Source of the DNA: RGIG3178 sp942492795
GTDB taxonomy: Bacteria > Bacillota > Clostridia > Christensenellales > QAND01
Length of the DNA stretch: 64,000 nt
Direction of reading: 5' to 3'
NCBI GenBank assembly: GCA_942492795.1
Contig: OW818639.1
Coordinates: 1,054,001 to 1,118,000, forward strand
The position numbers and the translations under genes were made by a program. Numbering within the stretch: the first letter of the stretch is position 1; every line of letters begins with the position of its first letter. Positions 17,210-25,223 of the stretch are shown here, piece by piece. Below the pieces are notes generated by a model. The model saw nothing but the letters and a program-made list of their open reading frames with translations. It had not been told where the DNA came from and did no database searches.

Positions 17210-18871
17210 ATGCATATTTCAGTCGTACAAGCAATCTTGCTGGCGCTCTATTATTGGGTCTCCCAGAGCAACTTTGGCTATGGCGTTCGTTGGGGCATAC
17301 CTTTGATGGCCGGCTGGGTAAGCGGCTTGATCTTAGGGGATATGGCAACAGGCGCTAAAGTCGGCGCAATCATTCAACCGATGTTCCTGGCATTCACGGG
17401 CGCAGGCGGAACCGTTGTTTGGGATCAGACGGCAGGCACCATCATGGGCACCGCGATCACCTTGGCAGGCGGATTGCCCTTGACACAGGCATTGACCGTT
17501 GCGGTTCCTATCTCGCTGCTCTTTGCACAGATTCATACCATCCGCCGCATCTGGTTCGCGGTTCCCGCAGGCTTGGCTGACAAGGCTGCCGCAAAAGGTG
17601 AAGATCGGAAAATCATCTTCTACGGCTCCTGGTTCTGCTTCCTGTCAAAAGGCGTAATCTATTTTATTCCCATGTTATTGAGCATCATGGCCGGCGCAGA
17701 AGCCATCGGTACGCTGATGAAGAACCTGCCGCTTTGGCTCACCAACGCGCTTTCCGCCGTCGGTGGCATACTTCCCGCGCTTGGAACCGCGATGACCGTT
17801 CGCGTCATCGGCCGCCCGGCGTTGATGCCGTTCTTCTTCGGTGGATTTTTCCTGACGCAGTATGTGCCCCAAGTCAGCGGCATGTTCCTCGCGTTGACCG
17901 GTATCTTTTTTGCGTTCATCTATTACCTGATCCAGGATGCGGCTCATAAGAAGGACGACAACGCTGCGGATATGAATGCAGCCGGTGTGGGAGCGGTGGA
18001 CGAAAACTCCGGACGCTTGCTGACGGTTCAGGATTCCTACCGTCTGTTCCGCAGGTGGTGGTGGTTCTGCGAGCAGAGCAACAGCTTTGCCCGTCTGCAA
18101 TCCGTTGCTTTCTGCTGCGCGTTCATTCCTGCGCTCAAGAAGCTCTATGGCAATGATCCCGCAGAGTATTCCGCAGCGCTTCAGCGCCATCTGATGTTCT
18201 TCAATACCCAGGGCATCTGGGGCAGCGTCATCCACGGCATCGTGCTGGCGATGGAAGAACAACGCGCCATGGGCGTTCCGATCGAAGTGGACGCCATCAC
18301 GGGCGTTAAAGCCGGCTTGATGGGACCGTTCGCCGGCATCGGCGACACCATCGACTGGGCAACGCTTTTCCCGTTGCTCGCTATCCTCTTTATGCCGCTG
18401 GGTGCCGCAGGCAGCCCGTTCGGCGGTATCCTGACGATGCTTGTCCTGATGGCTATTACGGTAGCTGAAGGCCACATCTATACCTCCACCGGTTATAAAC
18501 TTGGTACGCGCGCCGCGCTGACCATGTTGCAAGGCCATGCGATCAACACATTCATCGCGACCGCTTCGGTGCTCGGCCTGTTCATGATGGGCGGCTTGGC
18601 ATCCGGCTTTGTCAAATGCGTAACCCCGATCTATATTCCGACAACCGGAACCCCGATGCTGGTGCAGACCGGCATCCTCGACAAGGTCGCCCCCGGACTC
18701 CTTCCGCTGGGCGTTATCCTGTTCACCTATTGGTATATCACCCATGGTAACAGCATGGCCAAAGCAGCCTTGGTGCTGACCATCGCGGGCTTGGTTCTGG
18801 GCGCTGTCGGCGTCATCGGCAACGGCGGACTCGTCTTTATGAAGTATGTAGCCCCCGTCGTGAAGAAGTAA
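17210..18871 (+). CDS. PTS mannose-family EIIC-EIID fusion, paralog 4
   Basis: Fourth fusion, 553 residues, starting at ATG 17210 after GGAGG. Residues 18-30 read QSNFGYGVRWGIP, again unique. The EIIC core, linker and EIID signatures (RHLMFFNTQ, LAMEEQRA, GLMGPFAGIGD) are all present with no frameshift, so all four genes look functional. It is convergent with the pyruvate carboxylase gene and shares a bidirectional terminator with it. The protein should sit in the cytoplasmic membrane. Equal length and intact frames across the four copies suggest selection to keep them rather than decay after duplication. Confidence 0.9.
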   Translation: MHISVVQAILLALYYWVSQSNFGYGVRWGIPLMAGWVSGLILGDMATGAKVGAIIQPMFLAFTGAGGTVVWDQTAGTIMGTAITLAGGLPLTQALTVAVPISLLFAQIHTIRRIWFAVPAGLADKAAAKGEDRKIIFYGSWFCFLSKGVIYFIPMLLSIMAGAEAIGTLMKNLPLWLTNALSAVGGILPALGTAMTVRVIGRPALMPFFFGGFFLTQYVPQVSGMFLALTGIFFAFIYYLIQDAAHKKDDNAADMNAAGVGAVDENSGRLLTVQDSYRLFRRWWWFCEQSNSFARLQSVAFCCAFIPALKKLYGNDPAEYSAALQRHLMFFNTQGIWGSVIHGIVLAMEEQRAMGVPIEVDAITGVKAGLMGPFAGIGDTIDWATLFPLLAILFMPLGAAGSPFGGILTMLVLMAITVAEGHIYTSTGYKLGTRAALTMLQGHAINTFIATASVLGLFMMGGLASGFVKCVTPIYIPTTGTPMLVQTGILDKVAPGLLPLGVILFTYWYITHGNSMAKAALVLTIAGLVLGAVGVIGNGGLVFMKYVAPVVKK

Positions 18872-18884
18872 CCCCGATCCAACC

Positions 18885-18915
18885 AAAAGAACCGGCTTTC
18901 GCCGGTTCTTTTTTT
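18885..18915. terminator. Bidirectional terminator between PTS unit 4 and pyc
   Basis: AAAAGAACCGGC / GCCGGTTCTTTT with a TTTC loop has a T-run on the plus side and an A-run before it, so it can stop transcription of both convergent genes. Confidence 0.85.
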
Positions 18916-18937
18916 GCTTATGGTCTATAAACATGCA

Positions 18938-21900
18938 TTATGCGATGACGAACAGCAGCTGCTCGGAGCGCACATTTTGTCCGGCGCTCACCAAAACCTT
19001 TTGCACTTCGCCGGATTTGCGCGCTACGATGTTTGTTTCCATCTTCATCGCTTCGATGACGCCAAGCACCTGCCCGTTTTCCACAGGATCGCCTGCGTTT
19101 ACGAGCACCTTGGCAACGATGCCGGGGATGGACGCTCCCACCTGCGATATATCGCCCGCATTGGCCAATACCACGCTGTCGGTCTGGACAACGAGATGCG
19201 GCGTCCCTACCATGACGTCAACAACGCGCTGCGCTCCGTTTAATTCGAATACCATATTCTGCGAACCGTCGTCGTTGATCTCACCCAAACCGATATACTT
19301 GATGATCAGCGTCTTGCCGTCTTCGATGGAGAATTCGGTGGAGTCGCCGGGATCCATGCCGCGAAGGAAAACGCTGGTGTCCATGGAGCTCAAATCACCG
19401 TTTTCATGGTAAAACTCCATGTATTCTTCAAATACTTTCGGGTAGAGGCAGCTGGAGAGAACGCTCGCGTCGTCTTTGAAATCCTCCGGCAGCGATTCGC
19501 GAATGGCTTCCATATCCGCCGGTGGCAGAAGTTCGCCGGGTCGGCAGGTGATCGGTGTTTTACCCTTTACAACCACTTCCTGAATGTCTTTGGGGAATCC
19601 GCCTTCGGGCTGTCCCATCATGCCCATAAAATAGGACACAACGGAATCGGGGAAATTCAACTGCGCGCCGCGGCGCACGATGTTTTCGGCGTTGAGGTTG
19701 TTTTGCACCATGAACAGCGCCAAGTCGCCTACCATTTTGCTTGAAGGTGTTACCTTGACAATGTCGCCAAGCATGCGGTTGACTTCGGCGTACATCTCCT
19801 TGACCTCTTCAAAGCGGTGACCGAGGCCCATGGATTCCACTTGCGGCTTGAAGTTTGAGTATTGGCCGCCGGGGATCTCCAACTGGTAGATCTGGGTGTC
19901 GGGATACAGGAGCCCCGCTTCATAAGCGCTGTACAGCGGGCGAACTTCCGCCCAGTATTCGCTGAGTTCCTCAAGACCCTTTTGCGGGAATTGCGGGTCG
20001 CGCTCATGACCGGCAAGTGCCGCGCACAGGGAATTGAAGGAAGGCTGACTCGTGAAGCTGCTCATCGACGAAATGGCACAGTCGACGATGTCCACGCCTG
20101 CTTCGGTTGCCATCAGATAGGTTGCGATCTGGTTGCCACTCGTATCGTGGGTGTGCAGGTGGACAGGGATGCCGATCTCTTCTTTGAGCGCTTTGATGAG
20201 CTTGGTCGCGGCAAACGGTTTGAGAAGTCCGGACATATCCTTAATGGCCAGCATATGGCAGCCGATCTTCTCAAGCTCTTTTGCGAGCTTGACATAATAG
20301 GAGAGCGGATATTTGTCGCGCTTGGGATCAAGGATGTCGCCGGTGTAGCAGATGGTACCCTCCGCGATCTTTCCGGTTTCCAGAACGGCTTCAAGGGCAA
20401 GCTGCATGCCGGGGAGCCAGTTAAGCGAATCGAACACACGGAAAACGTCGATGCCGCGCTTCGCGCTTTCGCGCACGAAGCCTGTCACCACATTGTCGGG
20501 ATAGTTGGTATATCCCACGGCATTCGCGCCGCGGAACAGCATTTGGAACAGGATGTTCGGGATATCCTCGCGCAGCTCTTCCAGCCGCTTCCAAGGCGAC
20601 TCGTGCAAATAGCGGTAGGCCACGTCAAACGTAGCGCCGCCCCACATCTCAAGCGAAAAAGCAGAAGAAAGGATATGCGACGTTGCCTTTGCGCCCACAC
20701 GCATGTCGTGCGTGCGCATGCGGGTCGCCAGAAGCGACTGATGTGCATCGCGCAGCGTTGTGTCGGAAATCAAAAGTCGCTTTTCGGCCGCAACGGCATC
20801 GCAGACGGCTTTCGGGCCTTTCTCATCCAGCAGTTTCTTGAAACCCTGGGGAACGGGGTCGTCGTGTATGCGCGGCGGAGCCGGTACGGAAACGGACGGG
20901 CGGATCGGCCTGTCTTCCAACAACGACTGGGCGGCGATGTATTTGAGCGCTTTGTTCGCCCTGTCCTGCGGCTGCTCAAACGCGAAAAGCGATGGCGTTT
21001 CGTCGATGAACCGCGTGTCGCACAGCCCCTTTTGGAACCGCTCGTTTTGCAGAACGTTGATTAAAAACGGAATGTTGGTACGGACACCGCGCACGCGTAT
21101 CTCGTTTAGGGAGCGTAGCATCTTGCGCACCGTACCCATAAACGAACGGTCAAACGTGGTTATCTTGACCAACAGGCTGTCGTAATACGGGGATATCACA
21201 GCGCCCGTATAGGCGTTGCCCGCGTCCAGCCGCACGCCGTTGCCGCCGCCGCTTCGATAAACCGTAAGCTTCCCGTGGTCCGGCGCAAAATTGTTGCGCG
21301 GATCCTCGGTTGTCACGCGGCATTGGATCGCGAATCCATTGGACTGTATACGGTCCTGTGTCAAATTCAGTTCCGGCGAATCGAGCGCGAATCCCTGTGC
21401 TATGAGGATCTGCGCCTGCACCAGATCGACGCCTGTGACAACTTCGGTGATGGTATGCTCGACCTGGATGCGCGGGTTCATCTCAATGAAGTAATAATCG
21501 CCGTTTTTGTCGACCAGGAACTCGATGGTTCCGGCGTTGATGTAGCCAATCTCTCGCGCGATTTTCAGGGCATCTTCATACATGGCATGGAGCGTCTGCT
21601 TCGGGATGCTAAAAGCCGGGGTGAACTCCACCACTTTCTGATACCGGCGTTGGATGGAGCAGTCGCGCTCATACAGGTGGACGATGTTTCCGTATTGATC
21701 GCCCAGGACCTGAACCTCGATGTGCTTGGGTTGCTCCAGATATTTTTCCAAAAAGATATCGCCGTTGCCGAAAGCCTTTAAAGCCTCGTTTTGCACCAGC
21801 GAGAACATCTCTTTAAGTTCCTTGTCGTTGTTGGCAAGGCGCATCCCGCGTCCGCCGCCGCCCGCCGCCGCCTTGAGCAGGACGGGAAAACCGAATTGCT

Positions 21901-22357
21901 TTGCCAACTCCACGGCTTCCGCAGCAGATTGTATCGGTGCTTCGCTGCCGGGGATGGTGCGCACACCGGTGCGCTTGGCAACCGCCTTGGCTGAGAGCTT
22001 GTCGCCCATCTGCGCCAGAATGTGGCTGGGCGGACCGATGAATACGATGCCCGCGTCCTCGCACGCGCGCGCGAAGTTGGGATTCTCACTTAAAAAACCA
22101 TAGCCCGGGTGGATGGCATCGACGCCTTTCTCTTTGGCCAGGCTGACGATGCGTTCAATATCAAGGTATGCGGCAACAGGGCCTTGACCCTGGCCTATCA
22201 GATAGCTCTCATCCGCTTTGGTACGGAACAGGCTTGTGTTGTCTTCTTTGGAATAAATGGAAACGGTGCGCAAGCCCAGATCGTAGCAGGCGCGGATGAT
22301 GCGAATGGCGATTTCGCCACGGTTTGCGACCATCACTTTTCGGATATTGTGTTGCAA
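18938..22357 (-). CDS. pyc: Pyruvate carboxylase
   Basis: This 1139-residue biotin enzyme makes oxaloacetate from pyruvate, bicarbonate and ATP. Domains in order are biotin carboxylase (VMVANRGEIAIRII start, ATP-grasp loop AAAGGGGRGMR, FIEMNPRIQVEHTITE), carboxyltransferase from about residue 530 (ISDTTLRDAHQSLLATRMR), the PYC/OADA region, and a C-terminal biotinyl domain with EAMKMETN, whose Lys carries biotin. The length is typical of single-chain Pyc. The start is a TTG preceded by a G-rich site (GGGGGG), since no ATG fits the conserved N-terminus. It lies convergent to the PTS array. It would feed oxaloacetate for biosynthesis or reductive TCA reactions in an anaerobe. Confidence 0.96.
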   Translation of the reverse strand: MQHNIRKVMVANRGEIAIRIIRACYDLGLRTVSIYSKEDNTSLFRTKADESYLIGQGQGPVAAYLDIERIVSLAKEKGVDAIHPGYGFLSENPNFARACEDAGIVFIGPPSHILAQMGDKLSAKAVAKRTGVRTIPGSEAPIQSAAEAVELAKQFGFPVLLKAAAGGGGRGMRLANNDKELKEMFSLVQNEALKAFGNGDIFLEKYLEQPKHIEVQVLGDQYGNIVHLYERDCSIQRRYQKVVEFTPAFSIPKQTLHAMYEDALKIAREIGYINAGTIEFLVDKNGDYYFIEMNPRIQVEHTITEVVTGVDLVQAQILIAQGFALDSPELNLTQDRIQSNGFAIQCRVTTEDPRNNFAPDHGKLTVYRSGGGNGVRLDAGNAYTGAVISPYYDSLLVKITTFDRSFMGTVRKMLRSLNEIRVRGVRTNIPFLINVLQNERFQKGLCDTRFIDETPSLFAFEQPQDRANKALKYIAAQSLLEDRPIRPSVSVPAPPRIHDDPVPQGFKKLLDEKGPKAVCDAVAAEKRLLISDTTLRDAHQSLLATRMRTHDMRVGAKATSHILSSAFSLEMWGGATFDVAYRYLHESPWKRLEELREDIPNILFQMLFRGANAVGYTNYPDNVVTGFVRESAKRGIDVFRVFDSLNWLPGMQLALEAVLETGKIAEGTICYTGDILDPKRDKYPLSYYVKLAKELEKIGCHMLAIKDMSGLLKPFAATKLIKALKEEIGIPVHLHTHDTSGNQIATYLMATEAGVDIVDCAISSMSSFTSQPSFNSLCAALAGHERDPQFPQKGLEELSEYWAEVRPLYSAYEAGLLYPDTQIYQLEIPGGQYSNFKPQVESMGLGHRFEEVKEMYAEVNRMLGDIVKVTPSSKMVGDLALFMVQNNLNAENIVRRGAQLNFPDSVVSYFMGMMGQPEGGFPKDIQEVVVKGKTPITCRPGELLPPADMEAIRESLPEDFKDDASVLSSCLYPKVFEEYMEFYHENGDLSSMDTSVFLRGMDPGDSTEFSIEDGKTLIIKYIGLGEINDDGSQNMVFELNGAQRVVDVMVGTPHLVVQTDSVVLANAGDISQVGASIPGIVAKVLVNAGDPVENGQVLGVIEAMKMETNIVARKSGEVQKVLVSAGQNVRSEQLLFVIA

Positions 22358-22532
22358 CTGAATCCCCCCGTCGATTGCTTCGTCGTATATTGCTTCTCAG
22401 ATTACGACCGATTTATTTTTGTCCGTTCGGGAAAGCCCCAAAGTTTGTTATCTATCTTATTATACAATATGCAATTTGGCAATGTAAATCCTGCAAAATT
22501 AAAAGCAATTTATTTTCGCCTCCAATGCGATG

Positions 22533-22561
22533 TTGACGAATCGGGTGCGTTGCCCTAGAAT
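22533..22561 (+). promoter_or_regulatory. SigA-type promoter of the S-component operon
   Basis: TTGACG, a 17-nt spacer and TAGAAT. The predicted start near 22,568 leaves about 150 nt of leader before the chosen start codon at 22718. Confidence 0.65.
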
Positions 22562-22570
22562 AAGGAAAAC

Positions 22571-22700
22571 CATAAGGTGGGAGAAAGCCTTATGCTAAGC
22601 CTCTTTTGCGCTGCGCAAGGCGCATGGGCAGCTTCAGACAGCAATTGTTTTTATTCGCCTGCAATGCGCCGATGGCGTTTTCGCATAGGATATTTTGATC
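22571..22700 (+). promoter_or_regulatory. Structured leader upstream of the ECF S-component
   Basis: CATAAGG (22571-22577) pairs with CCTTATG (22588-22594). TTGCGC / GCGCAA follow, as does a GCGCC-GGCGT hairpin further on. It does not match any riboswitch consensus I can recall (TPP, FMN, cobalamin, preQ1, THF), but S-component genes are commonly riboswitch-controlled. The function is inferred only from context and pairing. Confidence 0.35.
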
Positions 22701-22717
22701 GGAAAGCGGTGGATACG

Positions 22718-23227
22718 GTGAAACGGACAGCAAAACAAGTAGCGTACGGTGCATTGGCCGCGGCACTTATTATGGTGACGACGGCAGTCATTAAAGTCCC
22801 GGGTCCCATGGCGGGCTATTACCATTTGGGAGACGGCGTCCTGTTCGTAATGGCAATGCTGATGGGGGCCGGCACGGGTGCGATCTCTGCGGGTTTGGGA
22901 AGCGCATTGGCGGATTTGATGACGGGCTATGGCATGTATTCGCCGGTTACGTTTGTCATCAAAGCCTGCATGGGCTATATAGCGGGGCGCTTTGCCAACG
23001 GCAGCATCCTGCGGCGCATCCTTGTGTTTACACTGTGCGAAGTTCTGATGGTCGCAGGCTATTTTGCGTTTGAGGTGGTTGTCATCGGGTTTGCCACCGC
23101 TGCCGCAGATGTTGTGTTCAATATGATTCAGGGATTGTTCGGCATTGTCATCGGCACCGTATTGACCGGCGGCTGGATGCAGAACTTTGCCAAAACCCTT
23201 CAAGAAGAAAAGAGCGATGCAAAGTAA
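22718..23227 (+). CDS. ECF transporter S-component
   Basis: A 169-residue hydrophobic protein with about five or six membrane helices. The segments YYHLGDGVLFVMAMLMGAGTG, GLGSALADLMTGYG and SPVTFVIKACMGYIAG match the PF07155-like S-components that bind vitamins or related small molecules and share an EcfA/EcfT module encoded elsewhere. I place the start at GTG 22718 (after GGAAAG), where family members begin (VKRTAKQVAYGALAAAL). In-frame ATGs at 22592 and 22663 would add a non-conserved, Arg/Cys-containing extension lying in structured leader sequence. The gene overlaps azlC by 11 nt, so they are translationally linked. The ligand cannot be told. Confidence 0.75.
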   Translation: MKRTAKQVAYGALAAALIMVTTAVIKVPGPMAGYYHLGDGVLFVMAMLMGAGTGAISAGLGSALADLMTGYGMYSPVTFVIKACMGYIAGRFANGSILRRILVFTLCEVLMVAGYFAFEVVVIGFATAAADVVFNMIQGLFGIVIGTVLTGGWMQNFAKTLQEEKSDAK

Positions 23228-23921
23228 ACGAAGCGATGCGGTAAAAACAGCGTTTACCGCGGCGCTTCCGGTCATATTGGGCTATATTCCGCTCGGCGTC
23301 GCCTGCGGACTATTGAGCGCAAAAGCCGGGCTTTTGCCGGTGCAGGTCTTGCTTTTGAGCACGCTTTTGTACGCGGGCGGCGGGCAATTCATGATAGCCG
23401 GCATGTCCATGGCGGGCATATCCCCGTTGTCCACAGCGGCGTCCGTCGTGCTGATGAACGCGCGCCATATGCTCTATAGCTGCGCTTCTTCGGGATATCT
23501 GAGCGTAAAGGATAAACTGGCCGCCTTTTTTTATTGTGCCGAACTTACGGATGAATCCTTCGGCGTCAACCACCAGCAATTCATTTGCGGGGATTGGAGC
23601 GTGCGGCAGGCTGGCCTGGTGAATTTCTTCTCGCATCTGAGTTGGATTGTTGCCAATATGATAGGCGTTTTGACAGGGGCTATGCTGACAATAGCGCTGC
23701 CCGTCGTTGCTTTTAGCATGACATCGATGTTCCTCTGCCTTCTGTGCATGCAGGAACGGACCAGACGCAATATGGCTGCGGCGCTGTTTGCCGCCATCGC
23801 GGTTGTTGTTTTCAAATCGATCGGATTGGCGCAAGTCGCTGTTTTGCTTGGTTCCCTTGCGGGCATCTCGGCGGGGCTCCTGCTGAACAAAAAGCGGGAG
23901 GATTTGCATGAAGTGGCCTGA
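23217..23921 (+). CDS. azlC: AzlC-family branched-chain amino acid exporter, large subunit
   Basis: A 234-residue membrane protein of the AzlC family, which with AzlD exports branched-chain amino acids or their analogues. Family features include the LPVILGYIPLGVACGLL start, the GGGQFMIAGMSMAG segment, NARHMLYS and ELTDESFGV. The start at ATG 23217 overlaps the end of the S-component gene; an earlier in-frame codon would lie deeper in that gene. The last codons overlap azlD by 14 nt, so the two subunits are coupled. The substrate is inferred from the family only. Confidence 0.88.
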   Translation: MQSKRSDAVKTAFTAALPVILGYIPLGVACGLLSAKAGLLPVQVLLLSTLLYAGGGQFMIAGMSMAGISPLSTAASVVLMNARHMLYSCASSGYLSVKDKLAAFFYCAELTDESFGVNHQQFICGDWSVRQAGLVNFFSHLSWIVANMIGVLTGAMLTIALPVVAFSMTSMFLCLLCMQERTRRNMAAALFAAIAVVVFKSIGLAQVAVLLGSLAGISAGLLLNKKREDLHEVA

Positions 23922-24237
23922 TTTTTGGATCATACTTCTGATTACAGCCGTATGCAACGCGATTGGACGCATCGCACCGCTGTTCATGCTCATCCAAAAG
24001 CAGCTGCCACAAAAGGCGGAGCAGGCGCTGCGGCTGATTCCGGCGGCGTGTTTTGCGGCATTGGTCGCCAACGATCTGTTTGATCCCGCGGCGTGGAGCA
24101 ACGCGTTTTCTTTTCAATCGGTGCTGCCGATGCTGGCGGCAATCCCGGTGGTGCTTGTCTCGCTCTATAAGAAATCGCTCTTTTTGTCGGTACTCACGGG
24201 TGTCGGATGTTTCGCGCTGCTGTACTTTCTTGCATGA
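23908..24237 (+). CDS. azlD: AzlD-family small subunit of amino acid exporter
   Basis: A 109-residue protein with about four membrane helices and AzlD-type features (TAVCNAIGRIAPLFM, LRLIPAACFAALVAN, a C-terminal leucine-rich helix). It starts at ATG 23908 after GGGAGGA, inside the end of azlC. AzlD proteins pair with AzlC in the membrane. It is the last gene of the S-component-azlC-azlD operon. Confidence 0.87.
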   Translation: MKWPDFWIILLITAVCNAIGRIAPLFMLIQKQLPQKAEQALRLIPAACFAALVANDLFDPAAWSNAFSFQSVLPMLAAIPVVLVSLYKKSLFLSVLTGVGCFALLYFLA

Positions 24238-24322
24238 TTTGCAGGATTCGATTGGGATTCCTGCAAAAATGATTGCTGCCTGCAAACATAGGAAGGGATC
24301 GTCCGAACGCATTGGCATTGAT

Positions 24323-24350
24323 ACGGGCACATGTGCCCGTTTTTGTTTTT
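24323..24350 (+). terminator. Rho-independent terminator after azlD
   Basis: The perfect palindrome ACGGGCACATGTGCCCGT is followed by a T-rich tract. A weaker hairpin (TTTGCAGGA / TCCTGCAAA) lies at 24238-24267 right after the azlD stop codon. Confidence 0.82.
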
Positions 24351-24380
24351 TCGAAGTTTAGTTAAAATATTGTGAAAAAC

Positions 24381-24404
24381 TGATTGACAATAATATGTCA
24401 ATCA
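24381..24404. promoter_or_regulatory. Crp/Fnr-type operator
   Basis: A perfect 9-bp inverted repeat (TGATTGACA and TGTCAATCA, 6 nt apart) covers the -35 of the regulator gene. Its shape, with TTGA / TCAA half-sites, resembles FNR-family sites. Autoregulation, probably repression, is the simplest reading. Confidence 0.65.
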
Positions 24405-24411
24405 TTATAAT
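24384..24411 (+). promoter_or_regulatory. SigA-type promoter of the Crp/Fnr regulator
   Basis: TTGACA, a 16-nt spacer and TATAAT, both consensus. The -35 lies inside the inverted repeat at 24381-24404. Confidence 0.8.
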
Positions 24412-24455
24412 TAGAGCTGAAAAGTGTATCACATGATACAGAATATGGAGCACAG

Positions 24456-25118
24456 ATGGGTGATCTTAAAAAAATCTTTTTGTTTGAGAACGTGCCCGAC
24501 GCATTGATACAAGCCTTGCAAAGCCGTGACGATGTGAAGAGTCGGGAGTTTACAAAAGGGGAGAGCATCTACGACCCGGTGCATTATCAACGATGTCTGG
24601 GCATCATTCTTCATGGTTCGGTGGAAGTGTATAACACTGACGGCCAACACCGCGTGCTGCTAAACGTGCTGACGGCGGGGCAAACTTTTGGCGTTGCGAC
24701 CATCTTTTACGACGCCGGGTTCTATGTGAGCCATATCGTCGCCAAGACACGCTGTGAAGTGCTGTTCATCCCGCAGGAGGCACTGCGTTCGCTGTTTTCG
24801 CAGAGCATACAGGCGGTGGAGAACTACATCGCGTTTCTCTCCGGACGCATCTACTTTTTAAACCGCAAAATAGACTCGTTTACCAAGGAAAGCGCGGAGC
24901 AACGGCTCGCGATGTATTTGGCGGATCAGGCACAGAGCAGCGAAGACGGGCTTGTGATCCTTCCGTTTGGCATGAACAAACTCGCGGAACTGCTGTCCGT
25001 CGGAAGGGCTTCGTTGTACCGTGCGGAGCAGGCGCTCTGCGAAAAAGGGCTTATCGAGCGCAAGGGAAGAAGCATTCTGGTCAAGGACCTTGATAAATTG
25101 GCATTGCTTGACGATTAG
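24456..25118 (+). CDS. Crp/Fnr-family transcriptional regulator
   Basis: A 220-residue protein with an N-terminal cyclic-nucleotide-binding-like beta barrel (about residues 10-125; GIILHGSVEVYN and LTAGQTFGVAT are typical) and a C-terminal winged helix (about 150-210; MNKLAELLSVGRASLYRAE is the recognition region). There is no N-terminal Cys cluster for an iron-sulfur centre as in FNR, so it more likely senses a small molecule or redox in another way. It sits upstream of an NMT1-like ABC importer in the same orientation and is likely to control it and itself through the palindrome at 24381-24404. The effector is unknown. Confidence 0.87.
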   Translation: MGDLKKIFLFENVPDALIQALQSRDDVKSREFTKGESIYDPVHYQRCLGIILHGSVEVYNTDGQHRVLLNVLTAGQTFGVATIFYDAGFYVSHIVAKTRCEVLFIPQEALRSLFSQSIQAVENYIAFLSGRIYFLNRKIDSFTKESAEQRLAMYLADQAQSSEDGLVILPFGMNKLAELLSVGRASLYRAEQALCEKGLIERKGRSILVKDLDKLALLDD

Positions 25119-25223
25119 GCGCAAAGCTTCGGGCAGAATACAAATCCCGCTGCAGGGCAACGCCCCAAGCACGATGGCAAAGCTGATTTTAAGAAATTTT
25201 ATAAAATATGGGAGGGCATTCAA

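Larger units (their letters stand above)
10628..18915 (+). repeat. Tandem array of four promoter-leader-gene-terminator units
   Basis: Four units of about 2.1 kb repeat head to tail. Each has a TTGACG-type promoter, a conserved leader, a 553-residue EIIC-EIID fusion gene and a hairpin terminator with the same stem. Similarity extends through promoter, leader and terminator, so duplication copied the whole transcription unit. Unit 1 differs most in its promoter-proximal part. No remnants of transposases or direct terminal repeats are visible at the edges. Confidence 0.9.

Noticed and set aside
17675..18934. Long minus-strand open frame over PTS paralog 4, with similar frames over the other paralogs
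   Set aside because: They lie opposite highly conserved EIIC-EIID genes, are rich in His/Arg/Gln and lack ribosome binding sites. They recur only because the genes recur.
22592..22717. N-terminal extension of the S-component
   Set aside because: The added residues are not conserved-looking and the DNA forms hairpins; the family N-terminus fits the GTG at 22718. Not fully excluded, since ATG 22592 has a GGTGGGAG site.
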